Of a stretch of 64,000 nt of DNA, positions 50,974 through 62,735 are shown in pieces. The notes beneath the pieces are model-generated. The model saw only the letters and a program-made list of their open reading frames with translations. It had not been told where the DNA came from and ran no database searches. Position 1 is the first letter of the stretch. Every line of letters begins with the position of its first letter. Both the position numbers and the translations under genes were made by a program. This stretch comes from Acanthochromis polyacanthus (taxonomy: Eukaryota; Chordata; Actinopteri; Pomacentridae), in NCBI RefSeq assembly GCF_021347895.1, contig NC_067130.1:24015817-24079816 (forward strand), in the 5' to 3' direction.

Positions 50974-51578
50974 GGTAGTGTGTTTGACAGTGGTCCTAAT
51001 GGGCAATTGATGCTTTCAATTGTCTGTGCATGCAGACCAATGCAGAATTTAAAAGCATATAGTGTTAGGAACATCCAAGCACCTCTGTTGAGAAAACAAT
51101 GTGTCTGCGCTGGTGTGTCCTGACAGTCTAATTGGCCTTTATATCAAACACAGCAAAACTTTGCAGGATAAGCAGCTACTTACAGATTGGGCTGTAGCAT
51201 TGTGTCAGTGGGTGAACAGAGCACAGGATTTTTGGAGAATTTAGAACTTCTCACTTTGTCTGGGCTCAGTTGATGGAAAGCATGTACAAGTCAAAGCTCT
51301 TCCAAAGTCAAGTGCTGACTACTTTACTTACAACTCTTTTAATAATCAACTATAGAAAGGTGTGGATGGTGGAAAATCTATCTTACACAGTATGTCCTCT
51401 AAACAAGAATTTATTTTAGGTGTTCATGAGTAACGAAGCCAACAAAGATGAGATTTTGAGGGAGAGTTAGGCTACTCTTTGATGCCCATGTTCATTCTCT
51501 TGACTCACCTTGTCATGGTGAATACAGAGTGGGAGGAATGGGAACAGATAACACAGGGAGGTGAGCTAAGGTACAACT
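50974..51578. other. Nothing recognised
   Basis: About 600 bp of non-repetitive, non-coding sequence. Confidence 0.4.
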
Positions 51579-51586
51579 GTGATGAC

Positions 51587-52346
51587 TAGGGCTAGGTATC
51601 AATGTAAAAGTTTCAATAACAGTACCAATACTGATACCTTCACTTCGATACCAGTTCCTAAACGATACTTTTTTCGATACCAGTTTTACAGAATGAAAAT
51701 TGCATTACACATTACTTTTCATATCTTGAGTTTAATTTTCCAGTGATTTCCAGTGCAAAAGAACATTTGCAAGCAATGTACAGTTCAGTACATACTGAGC
51801 CACCTTCGCCCCCAGACCCTTCCTGGCTGACCCGGAGCCGGTCGCGGTGCACCGCCACGGAGGAAATGCACCCGGCGAGGGACAGCCCGCACCTGGGTAG
51901 AGGTCCCGCGAGGGGATCCTCCCGCACCAAGCGGCCGCCCCTGGCCCGCCGAGTTAAGTCCCCTGGGCAGACTGCGTGGACCCCACCCGTTTACCTCTTA
52001 ACGGTTTCACGCCCTCTTGAACTCTCTCTTCAAAGTTCTTTTCAACTTTCCCTTAAGGTACTTGTCGACTATCGGTCTCGTGCCGGTATTTAGCCTTAGA
52101 TGGAGTTTACTACCCGCTTTGGCATATACTGCACTATTGGCGTCCATTTTACCCCACAGCATGTTTTTTTTTCCGGCTTGCCGCAATCACATGTAATGTT
52201 ACAGCCAATCACAGGTTTGCTTTATCATAATCACGTGATAAGTACCGGAACATGGAATCGAAAGACGAGGCTTATTTTGATAGTCATTACTACCGAAACA
52301 TTTCGGTCGGTGCCATTAAAGAACTGAAGTTCGGTACTCAGCCCTA
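51587..52346. mobile_element. hAT-like element with captured 28S rDNA
   Basis: Ends TAGGGCTAGGTATC and GGTACTCAGCCCTA are inverted repeats, flanked by an 8-bp duplication with one mismatch: GTGATGAC at 51579-51586 and GTGATGAT at 52347-52354. The interior from about 51801 to 52122 is a GC-rich fragment of large-subunit rDNA on the - strand. The remaining arms carry GATACC-rich sequence common to this fish family. Confidence 0.9.
51801..52122 (-). rRNA. 28S rRNA gene fragment (captured, not functional)
   Basis: The - strand from 52122 reads a recognisable 5' 28S core: AAGCGGGTAGTAAACTCCAT, CTAAGGCTAAATACCGGCAC, GATAGTCGACAAGTACCTTA, GAAAGTTGAAAAGAACTTTG and GAGTTCAAGAGGGCGTGAAA. It continues into a GC-rich D2-type expansion with TCCCTCGCCGGGTGCATTTC and GACCGGCTCCGGGTCAGCCA. 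Only about 320 of roughly 4000 nt are present, so it cannot act as rRNA. Its length and both cut ends inside a transposon argue for capture. Confidence 0.9.
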
Positions 52347-52354
52347 GTGATGAT

Positions 52355-52392
52355 TACAGGACTGCCAAAATTGCGTTGCAGAAAGTATAGAG
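52355..52392. other. Short spacer between two hAT elements
   Basis: Only 38 bp separate the two elements, and the last eight (GTATAGAG) are the target duplication of the next one. Confidence 0.8.
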
Positions 52393-52695
52393 CAGGGGTT
52401 CCCAAACTTTTTTGGCTCAGGGCACCCCGAGAAATGTTATTTTAATCTGAGGCACCCCTAAATTTTTTCTATAGTTTGCACTCCGAGCACCTTCTGTTTG
52501 AGGCATATTTCAGTATTACCGTAATTACCGTTATTAAAGTTTTTGTTGAAAAAAAGGATGACAACATCTGAATGAATGTGTTTTATTGGGAAGTAGTATA
52601 ATCAGTAAAATAAGTAACAAGTAACAGTTAAAGTAATATCCAAAAATGTTGGTCACCAAATGTGACAAATTAAAAGTGCAACTTACATTCAACCA

Positions 52696-52696
<1 letters not shown>

Positions 52697-52790
<94 letters not shown>

Positions 52791-52796
52791 TATATA
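52697..52796. repeat. (AT)n microsatellite within the hAT element
   Basis: About 100 bp of alternating A and T with one ACAC interruption, in the 3' untranslated part of the transposon. Confidence 0.97.
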
Positions 52797-52988
52797 TTTC
52801 ACAGTGAAAAACATTTTGAGTGCAAACTTCAACATGTCAAACGTCAAATGCAACAATTTCATACAAGGTCATATTCTTATCATACACTCATTTAACTAAT
52901 ACTTATTTCTTCTTTAATCAAATTAAACATTTCAAGCGTTACAAGGCACTTCAATTGTGTCTGGTTTCCACACAGCCAGCTTGACAAT

Positions 52989-54829
52989 TTAATGAGACAC
53001 ATGTGCCTGTCTTTGATTACAAAGTCTCTTGATACAAGGGGGGATTGTGGACAGGGCAACTCTCAGATCCTGTTCGACTGAGATTTTTTGCCTCAGTTTA
53101 TTCTTCATGTATGTAAGATTGGAGAATGCCAGTTCACAGAGGTAAGAGGTGGGAAACTGTATCAAGACCCTGATGGCACTCTCTGATAGAGAGGGGTACT
53201 CCTGCCCCACACTGACCCAAAAATGGTCCAAAGTCAGTTCATTGTGTTGCAACCTCAGTGTCCGGTCCATTTGAAGCTCTGCAAGCTCATCCTGACCCTT
53301 TGCATTCAAGCATGCTGATGCTGTCTCTGCAGCCCGAGAGTGGAATGGATCTCTGATCCAGTTGTATTGGTCATTTGAATGTGGGAAATAGGTTTCAAAC
53401 CTTTCCTCCAGTGTAGCTAAATGTGCAGAAACAGATTTGTAAAACTCTACTGTCTTGGCTGTAGTGCTCTTAGCTGTTAAGGGAAACATGTCAATGTTTT
53501 TTTTGTGTCACTTTTTGTTTCCACTGACTGAGTTTTGATCTAAAACCATTTATTTTGTCTGTTGCTGTCAGGATATTTTCTTTCCTTCCCAGCATTCTAG
53601 TATTTAGCACATTCATATGGCCAAAAATGTCAGCTAAGTAAGCTAGTTTAAGCCACCAGGTGGCGTCACTAATCTTTTCCTTATTAGGAATGTCATGCTT
53701 TTACCAGCTCCTCCTTGAGTTCATAAACACGTTCCAAGGTTTTGCCCCTTGACAGCCATCTCAACTCCATCTGTAATAAGAGGCCCTGGTGCTCTGATCC
53801 CATTTCATTGCAGAGAATGGAGAACAATCGCGTCTTGAGTAACTGGGACTTGATGTAATTCACAATTATTACAGCTTGGTTCAAAACATCAGTGAGATCT
53901 GGAGGCATAGTTTTTGCCATGAGAGCCTCTCTGTGCAGCATGCAGTGGGTTGTGACAATGGTGGGATTTTTTTCTTTGGCTCTTGTAAGAAATCCTTTAA
54001 CCCGGCCAGTCATGGACGCAGCGCCGTTGCTACAGATGCTGACACACATGTTGAGGTCATGCTCCCTGAAGTACTTGTGTGTGACTTTAAATATTTCATC
54101 ACCTGTAGCTTGGCTCTCCAAATCCTTGCAAAACAAGAAGTTCTCTTTGATCTCATCTTCGTCCACGTATCTCACATTTACAATCAGCTGACAATGGCCG
54201 CTTATGTCTGTTGAATCATCAATTTGGAGCGCGAAGTTCCCCCTCAGCCGCAGTTTTTCACAGAGGATAGATTCCACGTCATCTGACATGTCATCAATAC
54301 ACTGTTTGATAATGTTGTCCGAGAGTGGGATTTTCTCTATTTCCTTGACAGCATCTGGTCCAAACGTTTTTTCAACCATTATCTTGCATGCTGGTAGTAT
54401 TAGTGATTCTGCAATGGTGTGGGGTTTTTTGGACTTGGCAACCAGCTCAGCCACAAGAAAACTAGCTTCTTGTGCTTTTCGGACACACGCACAGATGATC
54501 GCATCCATTCAGTCTGTCTTTCATTCTGAGTTTTTAGTCTTTGAAAACGTTCAGTGTTTTTGTTCTTGCGTTCAGGGTGCTTTGTTTCCAGGTGCTGTAA
54601 TAATTTACTTGGCAAAAGCGCTGCATTTGCCAACTTCTCCGGGCAAAGTAGACATACCGGCTCGGGGCACGCAGCATCTCCCCTCCACCTAAATCCATAC
54701 TTGAGGTAGCTGTCTATAAGTTCTTATTTTTTGCCGTTTTGCCGGTTTTGTCTCATCTGCCATAGCCTCTGGGGTTCCTGTCCCTTTCAGGTTGGGGGTC
54801 GCATTTTTTCTTACAAGAAACTTATCCAT
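52989..54829 (-). pseudogene. hAT transposase with BED finger, frameshifted
   Basis: The start ATG at 54829 (- strand) opens MDKFLVRKNATPN. A BED zinc-finger piece (LLPSKLLQHLETKHPERKNK) lies near 54620-54560. A 271-codon frame at 54508-53693 holds the RNase-H-like core: LQIDDSTDISG with the first catalytic Asp, TTHCMLHREAL (CxxH) and ELRWLSRGKTLERVYEL with the catalytic Glu region. Another frame at 53489-52989 holds the C-terminal dimerisation domain (PTSYLCELAFSNLTYMKNK). Frame shifts separate these blocks near 54530 and 53690, with a gap around 53490-53690. It resembles ZBED5/SCAND3-like hAT proteins. Confidence 0.9.
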
Positions 54830-55213
54830 TTTCAGCGCTCATTTTGCGGTCTATGGTTTAACGCTACAGTCAGATAGTTTGTGATTGGTTGTAACCAGAA
54901 TGCACCGCGGGGAGGGGAGCACTCGTTTCACTCCACCTGCTGGCCCGCGGTGCTGCGCTAAATTGATGCGTTTGTGTAGCGGCTGACGGTGTAGTTACAC
55001 GATTGGCTCGGGGTCCAGCGCCTACACAATGAATAGAAGCCTTGCAGCTCTGATCAGCACGCTGGAGTGGCAGCGCAGCCGGACTGTGTAGAACCACATA
55101 CATTGATTATAATGGTTGCGGGCGAGAGGGGGAAAATTTCGCGGCACCCCTGGAACCCCGCCACAGCACCCGAGAATGCCGCGTCACCCACTTTGAAAAT
55201 CCCTGGTGTAGAG

Positions 55214-55665
55214 ACACGAGAGAACTACAGAAGCCCAGAAAGGACACTAGACTTGCAATGCAAAGCTACTGAGAGTAATATAGACTTAATCTTAAGAATC
55301 TAAATGTACACAGGAACAGGGAACTAACCAGGTAACACAAGGCTAGGAAAGTTGTCAGGGATGGGGTGTTAACAAGATAATACGTGCACACAGCGCGATA
55401 CACAGGATCAAAAAATGTAAAATAATGTGCAAATTCTGTTTTTTCCAAATAATAAAATAGCAAAAATATATACAAGGTAATACAAGGTAAGGCAAAAGAT
55501 CTCCAAATCTGTGTTTCACAACATAAGCTTTAAAAACAAATTCCTGTAGTAAGATGACGTTTTTATGTTTGAACAGTGAAAACTACTTCCAGTGACAATA
55601 TATACTGTATTTCACTTCCCTCCAAATGGCACAGGCTCAATTGATAGAAAATAACATCACACCTA
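55214..55665. other. Nothing recognised
   Basis: No supported coding or repeat feature. Confidence 0.4.
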
Positions 55666-55669
55666 GGGC

Positions 55670-56245
55670 TGGACCTGAATATCTGAATATTCGGTCGTGG
55701 GACCCCGGTTGTTTCACGTGGGTCTACCAAGCATGATGTCACGACAGTGTTAGTAAACAGAAGACAAAAGCCGAAGACAGAGATATCCATGCTAATGCTA
55801 TGCTAATATTGTCAGACTCCGAAGCAAGATGAAACGTCTCGAAAATACCCCCGTTTTTTTTACTCCCTGTCTACTATGTGTATAAAGTTTGTGCCGCTAT
55901 GCCTCTACAGTTCATATGAGGTCATGTGACTGCAGGGTGATGTCTGGTGAAACAGAGTCATGTGATGATTATTGCTTTGTTCGATTGGTGAAACACAGTC
56001 ATGTGGTAGATCCACTGGGGGCATCTCTCTGGCAAAATAAAGCAAATCTAATGTGGTAAATAATAAAGTAACGAGTGGAGTGTAGCCCAGTGTAACGGAC
56101 TAAGAGTAGCGTTTCTTCTTCACAAATCTACTCAAGTAAAAGTTAAAAGTATGGCAGAGAAAAACTACTCTCAGAAGTACATTTTTGTCAAGAAGTTACG
56201 AAAGTAAATGTAATAGAGTAAATGTAACTTGTTACTACCCACCTC
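55670..56245. repeat. Cluster of hAT-related repeat fragments
   Basis: CTAGGGCTGGACCTGAATAT at 55672 resembles a hAT terminus. Bases 55993-56045 repeat the segment at 25012-25066. Bases about 56110-56246, ending GTTACTACCCACCTCTG, match another common fish hAT end. Boundaries between pieces are not resolved. Confidence 0.5.
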
Positions 56246-56750
56246 TGACCATTAAGCTAATTATAAAACTAGAGTACTAGAACAATTAAATAGAGCAAGC
56301 TGCAAAACTATAGACCTCGCTGGTCAAGAACAAGAGAGTTGTCAAGGGTATGTGGACCGAGGAAGTGAGTGAGTTTGACGAATCCTGGAGTGTAGCCTGA
56401 AGGTTTGCTGAAGTATGTAGAATAAATGATGATGAATAAGGATCCAGGTGGGTGAGGGACAATGTTCAGCACAAGACATACAGGAAACATGGAGAACTAG
56501 ATAGAAGAACAATGAATTAGAAACAATCAAGGTAGCAAATCTAAACAGAGCCAATCCTGACCTGAGTTAGCTGACTCTGTGTAGGAAGACATTCCAGTGT
56601 CGAGTGGAGTTACTCAAGCACTTCCTTTATGGCAGGTACAGGTTGGAGGTATATCAACCACTGCCAGCTGCAGGTGTCCTCAATCAGCTGATTATTTAAT
56701 GAATGTCCAGCACACACATCCGCATGTTTGTTAAATGTGTCTGTAGGCAT
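56246..56750. other. Nothing recognised
   Basis: Intronic spacer without a supported feature. Confidence 0.4.
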
Positions 56751-56751
56751 T

Positions 56752-57735
56752 TAATTCAATTCAATTCAATTTTATTTATATAGCGTCAATTACAGTCAAA
56801 TCGTCTCAAGACGTTTTACAGAACCCATATGCCTGACCCCCAGGAGGATGCGACAGTGGCAAGGAAAACACCCTTTAAACAGGGAAAAAACCTCGAGCAG
56901 AACCCGGCTCTATATAGGGGGGACCCATCTGCCTGCTGGCCGGGCGGGTTGAGAGGGACAGAGGAGGGCAAGGGGGAGGGATGGGAGAAGAGGGAGGGGT
57001 GGGAAAGCACGGGAAACACAACACGCATTTGGATACATGTATGACAGGATATGTGAACCAAACAAAGTATAAGCTAACATTGAAAACTGACTCATAGTTT
57101 ACTCTTATGATGTATGGCTCTGACATTAAACATAGTCCATATATAGCTAGCAGTAAAATTCAAACAGTATGTAAGTTAGCATAACAAGTACATAGAAATA
57201 GAAATATAGAAATAGCACAGGGGGAAACAGAGTGAATGTACTGCAATAACGGTATACATATTAAACATAAAGGTAGACAGAGAAGGGCTCAGTGCGTCAA
57301 GAAAAGTCCCCCAGCAGCCTAGGCCTATAGCAGCATGACAAGGGGCAGAACGAAGGGACGTCCAAGAGGGAGTCAGCTGTGCAAATGAAGACACAAGCCG
57401 AACCCCTGTGGGTCACCCAGTCAGCCCTAACTATAAGATTTGTCAAAAAGGAACGTTTTAAGCCTGGTCTTAAAAATAGAGAGGGTATCTGCCTCCCGAA
57501 CCCAAACTGGGAGCAGGTTCCACAGGAGAGGCGCCTGATAACTGAAGGCTCTGCCTCCCATTCTACTTTTAGAAATTCTAGGAACAACAAGTAAGCCTGC
57601 AGTTTGAGAGCGAAGAGTTCTACTAGGATAATATGGTACTAACAGATCTTTAAGATATGATGGAGATTGGTTAGTAAGAGCTTTATATGTCAGAAGAAGG
57701 ATTTTAAATTCTATTCTGGATTTAGCCAAAACAAC
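56752..57735 (-). pseudogene. L2-like LINE 3' end with ORF2 C-terminus
   Basis: On the - strand an open 100-codon frame (57729-57427) reads MAKSRIEFKILLLTYKALTN, QSPSYLKDLLVPYYP, RTLRSQTAGLLVVPRISKS and YQAPLLWNLLP. This is the C-terminal end of an L2-type ORF2, ending in a natural stop. A 3' UTR follows down to a (TTGAA)n tail at 56752-56775, the expected microsatellite 3' end. It is 5'-truncated at about 57735. Confidence 0.88.
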
Positions 57736-58718
57736 TTCACAAGCTGAAGATTTGATGGTGGATGTGCATCATGAAGATTGTTTTGAAGTTGCTGTTGTTG
57801 ACTTTTAGTTGCAAAAAAAAGTACTTTGAATTTTGACTGAAAGTGACTTTAACACCCATATATTTAAAAGAAAAATGAATTAAGCATTTACTGTCTGTGA
57901 GAACAGTCTTAGTAAAGGAGCGACAGAACCATGGATGAACATAAGATTTTTTTTAAACTTAGAGCCACTTAACAAATGACTCTGAGAGTGATCATGGTAG
58001 TTTGCTTTAGGGCAGTTTGGGCTGTTTTCACCCTAGATGCTTTCATCTGATACACTGACCTTTAACTTTTATGAGGGGGTTATAATTTCATTGCATCTTG
58101 TGTGTCTTCTTTCACAGTGGAGAGAGGGGGTGTGTTCGGTATGGAAAGTGATTTGTTGTAGTACCAATAACACATTCCAACATGTTGCATTCAGACTTTC
58201 CTGCTCATTCTTTCCTACACACGCACAACTGGTTGGGAAAGTACTAATTTAGGATTTCCACACTCATTTTCTTCCCTGTCTGATTTGGCTTTTGATTTTA
58301 CTTGCTTTCCCTGGTATCTCAGTCAAGTAAACGGGTCATTGCTTATGGTAGTGTGTAACATAAATGACGTCTACTAAGAATTAGTCTGTAATTTAGTTTA
58401 TGGAAGGTTTATTCACGATTTCTGTCCTTTTCCGTATCTCTGCCATGCTTGTTTCAACCAGTAACAGAGTAAGAAAGTTATGCTCAACCCACAATGAACA
58501 CTTGCCTAGTTTCAAAACAATTGTTTTTCAGGTAGAGATTTCATCAGGAAATACAGCTCTAAATACAACAACTTTGCCATAAGGCTGTATCAGCGCATTG
58601 ATGAAAAAATGACAAGTTTTAGGCACAGGGACATCACTTGTCATTGCTGTGTCGCATATCTGTTCTCTTCTGTACTCTCTGTACTAGGGATTGGCCAATT
58701 ATGGCTCTCTTTGTCTGT
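57736..58718. other. Intronic sequence, nothing recognised
   Basis: About 1 kb with no convincing frame or repeat. Confidence 0.5.
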
Positions 58719-58719
58719 A

Positions 58720-59446
58720 ATCAGAATCAGAATCACTTTATTCATCCTCGAAGGGAAATTCAGCTGTCAGGGTTCTTATCTGTTTAATTTTGAATTGAAT
58801 AGCCTGACTGCTGATGGCAAGAAGGATTTCCTAAATCTTTCGGCCTTGCAGGGCAGGGATAGGAGCCGTCCACTGATGTTTCGTTGTTCATTGAGGCAGA
58901 TGTGAAGTGGATGATCCATGTTTGTCAGAATGGCCTTAATGTTGCTCAGTGCACATCTCTCCAACTGATATTCCAATGTGTTCAATCTGATTCCAACCAC
59001 AGAGCCAGCTTTTTTAATCAGTTTGTTCAGACGCCTTGCATCCTTCTGTTTTATACTGCCTCCCCAGCAGACTGCAGCATAAAACAGGACACTTGCTACC
59101 ACAGACTGATAAAAAATCTGCAGCATCTTACTGCAGATGTCTAGTTATCGAAGTCTTCTGAGGCAATAAAGTCGGCTCTGGCCCTTTTTGTAGATGAAGT
59201 CTACGTTTGTAGACCAATCCAACTTATTATCAAGGTGGACACCTAAATATTTATATGATGTCAGCATCTCGATGTCCACGCCACAAGTGTTCACTGGCTG
59301 AAGAGGGTGTTTGGATCTGCGGAAATCTATGATCATTTCCTTTGTCTTTGAGGCGTTGAGTAGCAGGCAGTTTTTGTGACTCCAGTCACTGAAGGCACTT
59401 ATCAGATCTCTGTATTCAGCTTCATGTCCATTTCTGATACATGCCA
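58720..59446 (-). pseudogene. CR1/Rex1-like LINE 3' end
   Basis: Two - strand frames, 59489-59145 and 59126-58776, run LNASKTKEMIIDFRRSKHP, YKYLGVHLDNKLDWSTN, FYQSVVASVLFYAAVCWGGS and RLNKLIKKAGSVVG, the post-RT region of this LINE group. One frameshift near 59140 separates them. The 3' end has TTTCCCTTCGAGGATGAATA and a (GATTCT)n tail near 58720-58735. It is 5'-truncated. Confidence 0.85.
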
Positions 59447-59890
59447 GAGAGTCACTCTGTGGTCTCAAGCCATGTCTCGCCCACAGCACTACGTGTTTTG
59501 TTACACGTCACGAGTGTTGAGCCAATTAACATCGAATGCTGCTATTTACAGACAGGGACAGATGAGCCATTTGCAGAGAGGAGCAGTCCTGGTGAATTAG
59601 TGAAGCTATTTTTCGAAGGTGAGGATGTACGTGTTGCTAAAGTTGTAATAAGCACAGCAGTCTTCCCCAGGCATGCCCAATTTTCCCATTAAGTTGAAAA
59701 TGCTTGAATATTTGTGATGTTACTGACTTGCTGGTGTCAGTGCCACTGGAACTTATTTTGCTGATGGTGCTTGACTAAGGCTATGACTAAGAGATTTACT
59801 GTGCTTCTAAGCCTGTGGCTAATGTTCTCCGGAGTAATTCTACAGCCTTCTAAAGTAAAATTAACTTTTCAATCAAGCAATCTGTTTTAA
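59447..59890 (+). repeat. Unclassified repeat, copy 2 (pairs with 31404-31830)
   Basis: It begins at GTCACTCTGTGGTCTCAAGC. It shares several collinear blocks with copy 1 and the protein-level pattern EGE...VV..TAVF.(K/R)HA. Confidence 0.65.
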
Positions 59891-59964
59891 CTGACAACCA
59901 CATCTCACTAGCAGTAAATGTATCTAGGCTATTTGTGTGTTATCGTTTTCTTTCTGCACAGACA

Positions 59965-60155
59965 ACCAAGCGCTCACACATTCACACCCAAGCACATTTT
60001 AGAATCACCAATTAACCTCAGCGTGTTTTTGGTCTGTGGAAGAAAGCTGGAGCACTCAGCCAGAGCATGCAAACTCGACACAGAAAGATCCAAAGCACAG
60101 GCCAGAACACAAACCAGAGGTCTTCTAGCTGTGAGGCAACAGTGCCTACACTACT
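59965..60155 (-). mobile_element. SINE 5' part, same family as 20819-21186
   Basis: Read on the - strand it holds TAGTGTAGGCACTGTTGCCT, a GAGTTTGCATGCTCTGGC block, and a TTAATTGGTGATTCTAAA block. It is diverged and lacks the distal tail. Confidence 0.75.
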
Positions 60156-60246
60156 AACGACTTACCCACAGTATGGCACTGATCATTTGCATTTCTTTTG
60201 TACTTTTCGGTCATCGTAATCATTATTGATGAAGCAACCCAATGCA

Positions 60247-62187
60247 GGGCTTAAAGTTTTCCGGCGCCGCGCTGGATTTCCGGCGCATGGAAATGTACCA
60301 TTGAAAAAATTTCATCCATCTCCGTCCAGAAGGCTCCAAGCATGTGCGTCATTGTGCATTCAGTTGCTCCGCTTTAATCAATCAATCAAACTCCAAATCC
60401 TACATTAAAAAATATACACCTTCTGTCCAGGCATGCGGCTTTCTGATAGAACTTTTATACAATTACAGTTTTCTAACTGCTAGTGCGCATCGACTGCTGG
60501 GCGCACGATATGCTGCGCCCTCTTGGTTCGGCATCGTCAGTGCTGCTGAGCCACTGATAAGAAATAACAGTATCCCACAAACAAAATCCAAATTTGCAAA
60601 ATTTGTTGGTGTTTTTTGTAATTATATTTAAAGGGAATTACTGGAAACACATTGCTGGCTTTTATTTTGAAAGGAAAAAAAATCAAACATCAAGCCATAC
60701 GGATTTGTCCCATTATTTTCCTCAGAACATCTGTTTAGTTAAATATGCACAAACTGAATGTAGCTTAGGTGATATTAACCTTTTTTATTTGAGGACATAT
60801 AGGATGTTTGTAATAATGAGTTAAATAGCTCTCAGCAGATTTTCTGACCTTATGCATCCGAATGATGTCTAGCCACAAACAAAAACTCTCCAATCTCAAG
60901 CAAATATTGTTAGTAAGAACAGAATGAACGTATGGGTTGTGTGAAATGAATAATGGATAGGTAGTTAAATAAGAATGTTCTTAGGCTGCTTTCACCGTTT
61001 TTTCTTCCCAAAATATAGATAAAAAAATAGAAACATTTAAATTGAAAGCCAACTGAACAAATTATACAGTGAATACATTTTTTCCCATATCAAAAACAAA
61101 CAAAATGTGTGTCAGTTCAAGTTGAAAATCAAATGATTTAAACTAATCACACGGATTATTGAGGTTTATCAAATGAGCAGTTACTAACATGCGTATGTGT
61201 GGTTATGTGCTACAGAGGGCTTCTTAATCAGATCTTTGTGAGAAATGGGCTGACTCCAGAGGAAAAGGCCAGAGTAGAAGTTCTTCAGCATGAGCAGTCC
61301 ATTGCCGCCAGGACCCAGATAAACCAGATCAGGAAGGCCCGAATTTCTTTGCTAGTTACAGAGTTTGAGAGAGTTAGCGTCATGATCAACTTATTTATAT
61401 TGTGAGGCAATAACTAAAATTGCATTAAAGAGTTAATACTAGTACTTTTATTACCTGATTAAATACAAAGTTGGTATAGCAAGTGACATATGACAGTTTA
61501 TTCTCTTGTAGTGTTCCAGAGAATATTAAACAAGTTAATTCTGTTGTCTGTGTTTTGCAGTTTATTTCAACAAACAACATTTTGAACATGTTAAAAAGAA
61601 AATGTTCAGAAAATTCACAAACAAAGCAAAAACGAAAAAAGAAATGACTTTTTCAAACAGTACTCTCCAAGCACTTAATATTCTCTTGAGACTGACACTT
61701 GAGATAATGTTGTAAGTAAAAATTGTGCCGTATGAAGGAAAGCAGCATAGTTTTGTAGCAGTTTTGTTGTGGTTGGTGTTGTTTTGAGTTCTTGTTAAAT
61801 CTACTGAAGAGATAAAAATTATTAAAAGTTATTAATAATACATGTACTTGGTTTTCATGATTTTTCCCCTTTACACTAAAATAAATCTTTGCAATTATAG
61901 TGATGTGGTATTGAAACATCAACACAAAAAAATCTGACTTTGGGCACTTTCTAAAATGCCTTAAGTTTTGGCCGAGTAAGGTTTTACATTTGAGCAACAA
62001 TAAAATAGTGGGATCATAATGGGCATTATTTCCACCAGATGACCTCATATTTGCTCTGAATTAATAGAATCTCATATATATTGTATTTTAGTGCATTTTA
62101 AAACACATTTAAATACGTTTATTGACACTATAAATTGGATCTTAGAAGTTCAGGCTCAGGATTTTTCTCACTTTAAGCCCTGCCAAT
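60247..62187. mobile_element. Putative hAT-like element with exon-like insert
   Basis: The left end CAGGGCTTAAAGT and the right end ACTTTAAGCCCTG are exact 13-bp inverted repeats about 1.94 kb apart. The 8-bp flanks are not convincing duplicates (ACCCAATG and CCAATTAT). No hAT transposase is recognised. A 160-bp coding-like block lies at about 61214-61376. Confidence 0.6.
61214..61376 (+). other. Exon-like coding block of unknown origin
   Basis: After a TGTGCTACAG acceptor-like site the + strand is open: RGLLNQIFVRNGLTPEEKAR, then VEVLQHEQSIAARTQINQIR and KARISLL. The stretch is highly charged and helix-rich and much less AT-biased than its flanks. I do not recognise the protein. Candidate donors (GTTACA, GTTAGC) are weak. 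It could be an exon of a gene captured by the surrounding element, part of that element's own protein, or chance. Confidence 0.4.
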
Positions 62188-62436
62188 TATGAGAGACGAA
62201 TTCCCTGCTATCACGTGCTGTTAATATATAACATTAAATATATATTGGTTCCCAGTATTGGTCATTGGTCTTTCTTATTTACGAATCATCAGAGCCTTGA
62301 CAAAACAAGCAGCAGTTATTGATTAATGTTGTTTCCTACTGTACATATTATGACTCCTATGTGTGAGGAACTTTTTATTCTCAAGTATACCGTGTTCTCT
62401 TTGAAGAAAGAATAACTAAAATATGACATTGTGTTG
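62188..62436. other. Nothing recognised
   Basis: Short AT-rich spacer. Confidence 0.4.
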
Positions 62437-62735
62437 GGCTGGTCAGTAGCTTACTGGTTAGCACTGTTGCCTTGCAGCTAGAAAATGCCCAGTTCGTATC
62501 CCGGCCTGGACCTAGGATCTTTCTACATGGAGTTTGCATGTTCTCTCTCTCTGGGTACTCTGGCTTCCTCCCATAGCCCAAAAACATGCTGAGTTTAATT
62601 AGTGATTCTAAATCGTCGAGAGGTGTAAATTTGAGTGTGACTATTTGTCTGTATATATAGTCCTGTGATAGGGTGGTGACCTGTCCAGGGTGTACCCTGC
62701 CTTCACCCTGAGTCAGCTGGGATAGATCTCAAATT
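62437..62735 (+). mobile_element. tRNA-derived SINE, diverged copy
   Basis: GGGCTGGTCAGTAGCTTACTGGTTAGC gives a box A-like head, GTTCGTATCCC is box B, and the body follows with GACCTGTCCAGGGTGTACCC and GAGTCAGCTGGGATAG. It is the same family as 20819-21186, with the 3' tip missing. Confidence 0.85.

Larger units (their letters stand above)
52393..55205 (-). mobile_element. hAT transposon (ZBED/Charlie type), nearly full length
   Basis: Left end CAGGGGTTCCCAAACTTTT and right end inverse AAAGT..GGGATTTTC-type, CCCTG, are hAT termini. The 8-bp duplication GTATAGAG (52385-52392) / GTGTAGAG (55206-55213) matches at seven of eight positions. The length of 2.8 kb is usual for autonomous members. 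The - strand transposase is broken. Confidence 0.92.

Noticed and set aside
51712..52093. Proline/arginine-rich frames on both strands
   Set aside because: They are translations of the 28S rDNA fragment.
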